Positions 5,680 through 8,408 of a DNA stretch of 8,408 bases are shown one piece after another. The first letter of the stretch is position 1. Each line of letters starts with the position of its first letter. A program made the translations under genes and the position numbers. The notes beneath the pieces are model-generated. The model was not told the DNA's origin, did not search any database, and saw only the letters and a program-made list of their open reading frames with translations. Location of the stretch: positions 1-8,408 of the forward strand of contig CALMAV010000306.1 of assembly GCA_937859895.1 (NCBI GenBank), written 5' to 3'. The stretch comes from an uncultured Bryobacterales bacterium. Its GTDB lineage: Bacteria > Acidobacteriota > Terriglobia > Bryobacterales > Bryobacteraceae.

Positions 5680-6458
5680 ATAAAGTAGCGCTGAAGTAAG
5701 ACAAACAGCACGGCAATAGGCAGAATAGACAACACGGCGATGGTCATCAGCACAGGCCAATCAGTGACGTGTTCGCCCTGCAGCAGGCTCAAACCGAGCG
5801 GCAAAGTGAGCGCGTTAATGTCTTGTAACACCACCAGCGGCCAGCCGAAATCATTCCAGTTGCCCAGCACGGACAGCAGGGCCAGCACAGCAATACCGGA
5901 TTTGCTAAGAGGCACTGCGATGCGCCAGAAGATGGACCATTCAGTGGCACCATCGAGCCTGGCAGCATCTAACAGCTCATCAGGCACATTGGCCATAAAT
6001 TGGCGCGCCAGAAACACACCATAAGTTTCCGCAGCGCGTGGGACGATTACCGCCCAGAGTGTATTTACTCCATGTACCGCGGCAATAGTAAGGAACTGCG
6101 GAACCAATAGGACTTGGGTGGGCAACATAAGTGTGCCCAGGAAGATTGCGAACAATATGTCGCGGCCCCGGAACACAAATTTAGCAAAAGCATAGCCGGC
6201 CAGCAGATCGAGAAACACGGTCAAAACGCCACCTAAAACCGCGATGATTGTAGAGTTCAGGAGCCAGCGGCCAACGGGAAAAGTAGACCAGGTTCGTGCC
6301 AGGTTACTCCAGGCTATATGCGAAGGCCACAGTTGCAGGGTTCGGGAAAACACTTCCCCAGGCGGGCGCAGGGCCGTTACCACCATCCAAAATATCGGAA
6401 AGAGAGCCAACAGGGAGGCTGCTGTTAGACCAGCAATCAGTATTGGTTTGGTCCTCAT
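5649..6458 (-). CDS. Carbohydrate ABC transporter permease, MalG-like
   Basis: This inner-membrane permease of a CUT1 importer has 269 residues from the ATG at 6456-6458. It has about six membrane helices, starting with one at about 6-28, then RPPGEVF, which is usual after helix 1 in MalG-type proteins. The EAA loop that docks the ATPase is at 161-186 (ELLDAARLDGATEWSIFWRI, then PLSKSG). It ends FIQGVARTGIK, close to the normal family end. The frame stays open to a GTG at 6512, but the ATG is preferred: it gives the standard MRTKPILIAG start, has GAGG 8 bases upstream, and its ATGA overlaps the stop of the preceding permease by 4 bp. The 3' end overlaps the converging ATPase gene by 31 bp (5649-5679). 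No intrinsic terminator is visible near the stop, so the transcript probably runs on into the antisense of the ATPase gene. Confidence 0.94.
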   Translation of the reverse strand: MRTKPILIAGLTAASLLALFPIFWMVVTALRPPGEVFSRTLQLWPSHIAWSNLARTWSTFPVGRWLLNSTIIAVLGGVLTVFLDLLAGYAFAKFVFRGRDILFAIFLGTLMLPTQVLLVPQFLTIAAVHGVNTLWAVIVPRAAETYGVFLARQFMANVPDELLDAARLDGATEWSIFWRIAVPLSKSGIAVLALLSVLGNWNDFGWPLVVLQDINALTLPLGLSLLQGEHVTDWPVLMTIAVLSILPIAVLFVLLQRYFIQGVARTGIK

Positions 6459-7309
6459 GCGCGTTTCCTCTTCAGGAGCATCAGGCTCGTAATCGACATG
6501 AGGATCAGGCACAGGGTTACGGCAATAGCAGAGGCATAGCCTTGCCGTTGTTCCTCGAAGGCGGCATCGAAGATGTACTGCACCATAACCGTAGTTGAGA
6601 AAGCAGGCCCGCCACCGGTCATCACATAAATCAGGTCAAAGACATGCAGGACATAGATCAGGTTCGTTAGTAGCAGGAAGTTAGTGCTGGGCCTAAGCAG
6701 GGGCCAGATGATGTAACGAAAGCGGGACCAACTGCTGGCACCATCAAGCGCCGCTGCATCCAGCAGTTCTTTTGGTACATCCTGCAAGGCGGCCAGATAC
6801 ACCACCATGCACAGGCCGACGCGTAGCCAAATAGTCGTAAGAATGATGGTTGGCATGGCAAAGTGAGTGGACGATAGCCACGGGACTCGATGTAGACCGA
6901 GCGTTGCCAGCAGCGCATTGAGAATGCCGTAATGGTCGTCGAAGATCCACGCTGCGATGATGGCCGAAACGACACTGGAAATGACTGTGGGCAGATACAT
7001 GGCAGCGCGAAAGAAGTTCCTGCCAGGGATCGGCCGGTTTAGAGCAAGCGCCAGCGCGAGGCCGATAGCCATGGTGCTGGGCACGATAACCGCTGAAAAG
7101 AGCAGCGTGTTCCCCAGCGCATGCCAGAACTGACGGTCACTCCAAATTTCGGCATAGTTGCCGAACCCGATAAAGCGATGGCCGCCAAGCAAATTCCAGT
7201 TAAATAGGCTAAGAACAAAAATGGCCAGCACCGGCATCAGGATAAAAACACTGAATATCGACAAATGCGGGCTGAGAAAGAGCCACGGCGTTCGGGAATG
7301 CTGCCTCAT
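6455..7309 (-). CDS. Sugar ABC transporter permease, MalF-like
   Basis: This 284-residue protein forms the second membrane half of the CUT1 importer. It starts MRQHSRTPWLFLSPHL, with the first helix at about 15-37 followed by FNWNLLGGHRFIGFGNYAEI, a very common opening for MalF/UgpA-type permeases. The EAA loop at 181-206 (ELLDAAALDGASSWSRFRYI, then WPLLRP) docks the ATPase. TGGGPAFST at 231-239 and a closing helix before KRKRA complete the family pattern. It lacks the long N-terminal extension of enteric MalF, as is normal for most members. The ATG at 7307-7309 overlaps the stop of the solute-binding-protein gene by 4 bp (ATGA), and its own TGA overlaps the next permease in the same way. The three genes are therefore almost certainly one operon with coupled translation. 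Confidence 0.95.
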   Translation of the reverse strand: MRQHSRTPWLFLSPHLSIFSVFILMPVLAIFVLSLFNWNLLGGHRFIGFGNYAEIWSDRQFWHALGNTLLFSAVIVPSTMAIGLALALALNRPIPGRNFFRAAMYLPTVISSVVSAIIAAWIFDDHYGILNALLATLGLHRVPWLSSTHFAMPTIILTTIWLRVGLCMVVYLAALQDVPKELLDAAALDGASSWSRFRYIIWPLLRPSTNFLLLTNLIYVLHVFDLIYVMTGGGPAFSTTVMVQYIFDAAFEEQRQGYASAIAVTLCLILMSITSLMLLKRKRA

Positions 7310-8408
7310 GCGCCCGGGAGCGCCCGTTCAATCGCCTGCTCTAAATGTTCCAGGGTAGTGGCCGTTGACTGGCCACCGGTGAAAGCGAGATCGAGTTCAT
7401 TGCCTAGTGCTCTCTCGATGCGGTGAAACTCTGGCCGCGTCACCGTGCGAGCTAACTCGATAGGAACGGTTGTCGATTGCGCCAGGTGAACGGCCATCTC
7501 CTCCGGACGAAACAGATACTTCAAGTCTTCTTTCAGCAGCTTGCGACGGACGGGCAGGAACTGAGCCGAAATAACAAAGTCGCGCATGTTCTCTTCATTA
7601 GTTAAAAAGAGAAGAAAATCTGCGGCTATGTCCGGACGTACCGCATTGCGTGTAACGCCCACCGCATTACCGCCTAGTTCCGAGCCGAACCGCTTGTCTC
7701 GCGGGATAAAAGTCGCTTCCCACTCAAAGTTAGTGCGCAACTCACGAATGCTTTGCGGGCCGACGTCGAAGTACATGCCCACTACGCCATTAGCAAACAG
7801 ATTTTCGAGCTGTTCGCTGGATTTCGCAGAGTCACTCATAGGAACCAGTCCTTTGCGAAAGAATGACTGTGTCCATTCGAGTGTCTGCCGAGCCGCATCC
7901 GACCGGATAGCCGAGTGTTGCAGATCATCGGTCAGCAAAGATCCGCCATGCTGGTAGAGAAAGTTCAACCAGCGGAATGATCCACCCATGGTCCAGTTCA
8001 TCGCAAAGCCGAAATCGAAAGCCTTTTTCAGGAAACGGGCCACGTCGATAAACTCGTCCCAGTGCCAACTTTTCTCAAGAGACTGCGGCACAGGGATACC
8101 GAGCTTTCGGAACATCGTCTTGTTATAGAGGATGGCGCTGGTATCTGTCTGATGCGGGATAGCATGCGGCTTGCCCTGATACAGCACAGCCGCCCAAACT
8201 TGGGGCGTAAACTGCGCGCCTAAATCGGCCGGAATATACGGAGAGAGATCGATAAGCGCAGCACCAGGAGTGTAGCGGCCCACATCCAGATACTGCAGCC
8301 GAAGCAGATCAGGTCCGACACCTGCCGCAATCTGTGTGTCTACCTGCGACCGCTGGTTATAGCTGATCTCTTCCAGGTGAACGGTGACGTTCGGATGAAG
8401 AGCTTCGT
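7306..8408 (-). CDS. Extracellular sugar-binding protein of ABC importer (family 1), 5' end missing
   Basis: The frame stays open through the right edge, giving 366 residues without the start. The signal peptide and the first strand, perhaps a few dozen residues, lie outside. The visible part begins EALHPNVTVHLEEISYN and continues with QIAAGVGPDLLRLQ, the usual N-lobe pattern of family 1 sugar-binding proteins. GKPHAIPHQTDTSAILYNK at about 78-96 is the strand pair that follows. A tryptophan-rich part (SWHWDEFIDVA, then NWTMGGSFRWLNFLYQHGG) is likely to line the sugar pocket. An internal GTG at 8281-8283 is not the start, since conserved sequence precedes it. Its TGA overlaps the ATG of the MalF-like gene by 4 bp. 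It would catch the substrate outside the inner membrane and hand it to the permeases. The substrate cannot be named. Confidence 0.93.
   Translation of the reverse strand, partial: EALHPNVTVHLEEISYNQRSQVDTQIAAGVGPDLLRLQYLDVGRYTPGAALIDLSPYIPADLGAQFTPQVWAAVLYQGKPHAIPHQTDTSAILYNKTMFRKLGIPVPQSLEKSWHWDEFIDVARFLKKAFDFGFAMNWTMGGSFRWLNFLYQHGGSLLTDDLQHSAIRSDAARQTLEWTQSFFRKGLVPMSDSAKSSEQLENLFANGVVGMYFDVGPQSIRELRTNFEWEATFIPRDKRFGSELGGNAVGVTRNAVRPDIAADFLLFLTNEENMRDFVISAQFLPVRRKLLKEDLKYLFRPEEMAVHLAQSTTVPIELARTVTRPEFHRIERALGNELDLAFTGGQSTATTLEHLEQAIERALPGA

Noticed and set aside
6459..6512. Longer GTG start (6512) for the MalG-like permease
   Set aside because: The extra 18 residues are acidic and unlike family N-termini; the ATG at 6458 has GAGG upstream and an ATGA overlap with the preceding gene.

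Overview
The window looks like bacterial chromosomal accessory DNA, most likely from an Acidobacteriota (Terriglobia-like) soil bacterium. That guess rests mainly on the look of the N-terminus of the TPR membrane protein at the left edge and on the general style of the genes. It is an inference, not a demonstrated assignment. Coding density is high and the gaps are short (about 13 to 102 bp). Several genes start at GTG or TTG. I see no rRNA, tRNA, CRISPR array, insertion sequence, integrase or phage gene.

Left part (1-1141). The N-terminal third or so of a single-pass membrane TPR protein (YfgM-like) runs off the left edge on the minus strand from a TTG start. A 102-bp gap separates it from a divergent two-gene type II toxin-antitoxin module: a ribbon-helix-helix antitoxin and a PIN-domain (VapC-like) toxin whose start codon overlaps the antitoxin stop (TGATG).

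Middle (1139-3720). On the minus strand, a large polytopic membrane protein that resembles GT-C glycosyltransferases precedes a NarL/LuxR-type response regulator, with a 55-bp gap. The regulator has no kinase beside it. The membrane protein gene is divergent, across 52 bp, from the next plus-strand gene.

Right part (3721-8408). A FabG-like short-chain dehydrogenase and an MsmK/UgpC/MalK-type ABC ATPase lie on the plus strand. Facing them on the minus strand is a tightly packed sugar-importer operon of the CUT1 type: a solute-binding protein (5' end off the right edge), then a MalF-like permease, then a MalG-like permease. Each joint in this operon is a 4-bp ATGA overlap. The ATPase gene and the MalG-like gene converge and overlap tail-to-tail by 31 bp, so a complete importer (binding protein, two permeases, ATPase) is encoded from two opposing transcripts with complementary 3' ends. 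The dehydrogenase may act on a product of the imported substrate, but nothing in the sequence fixes the substrate.

I did not find a clearly new biological system. The most unusual items are the antisense-overlapping split of the importer, the lack of any gap between the binding-protein and permease genes, and the unassigned GT-C-like protein beside an orphan response regulator.
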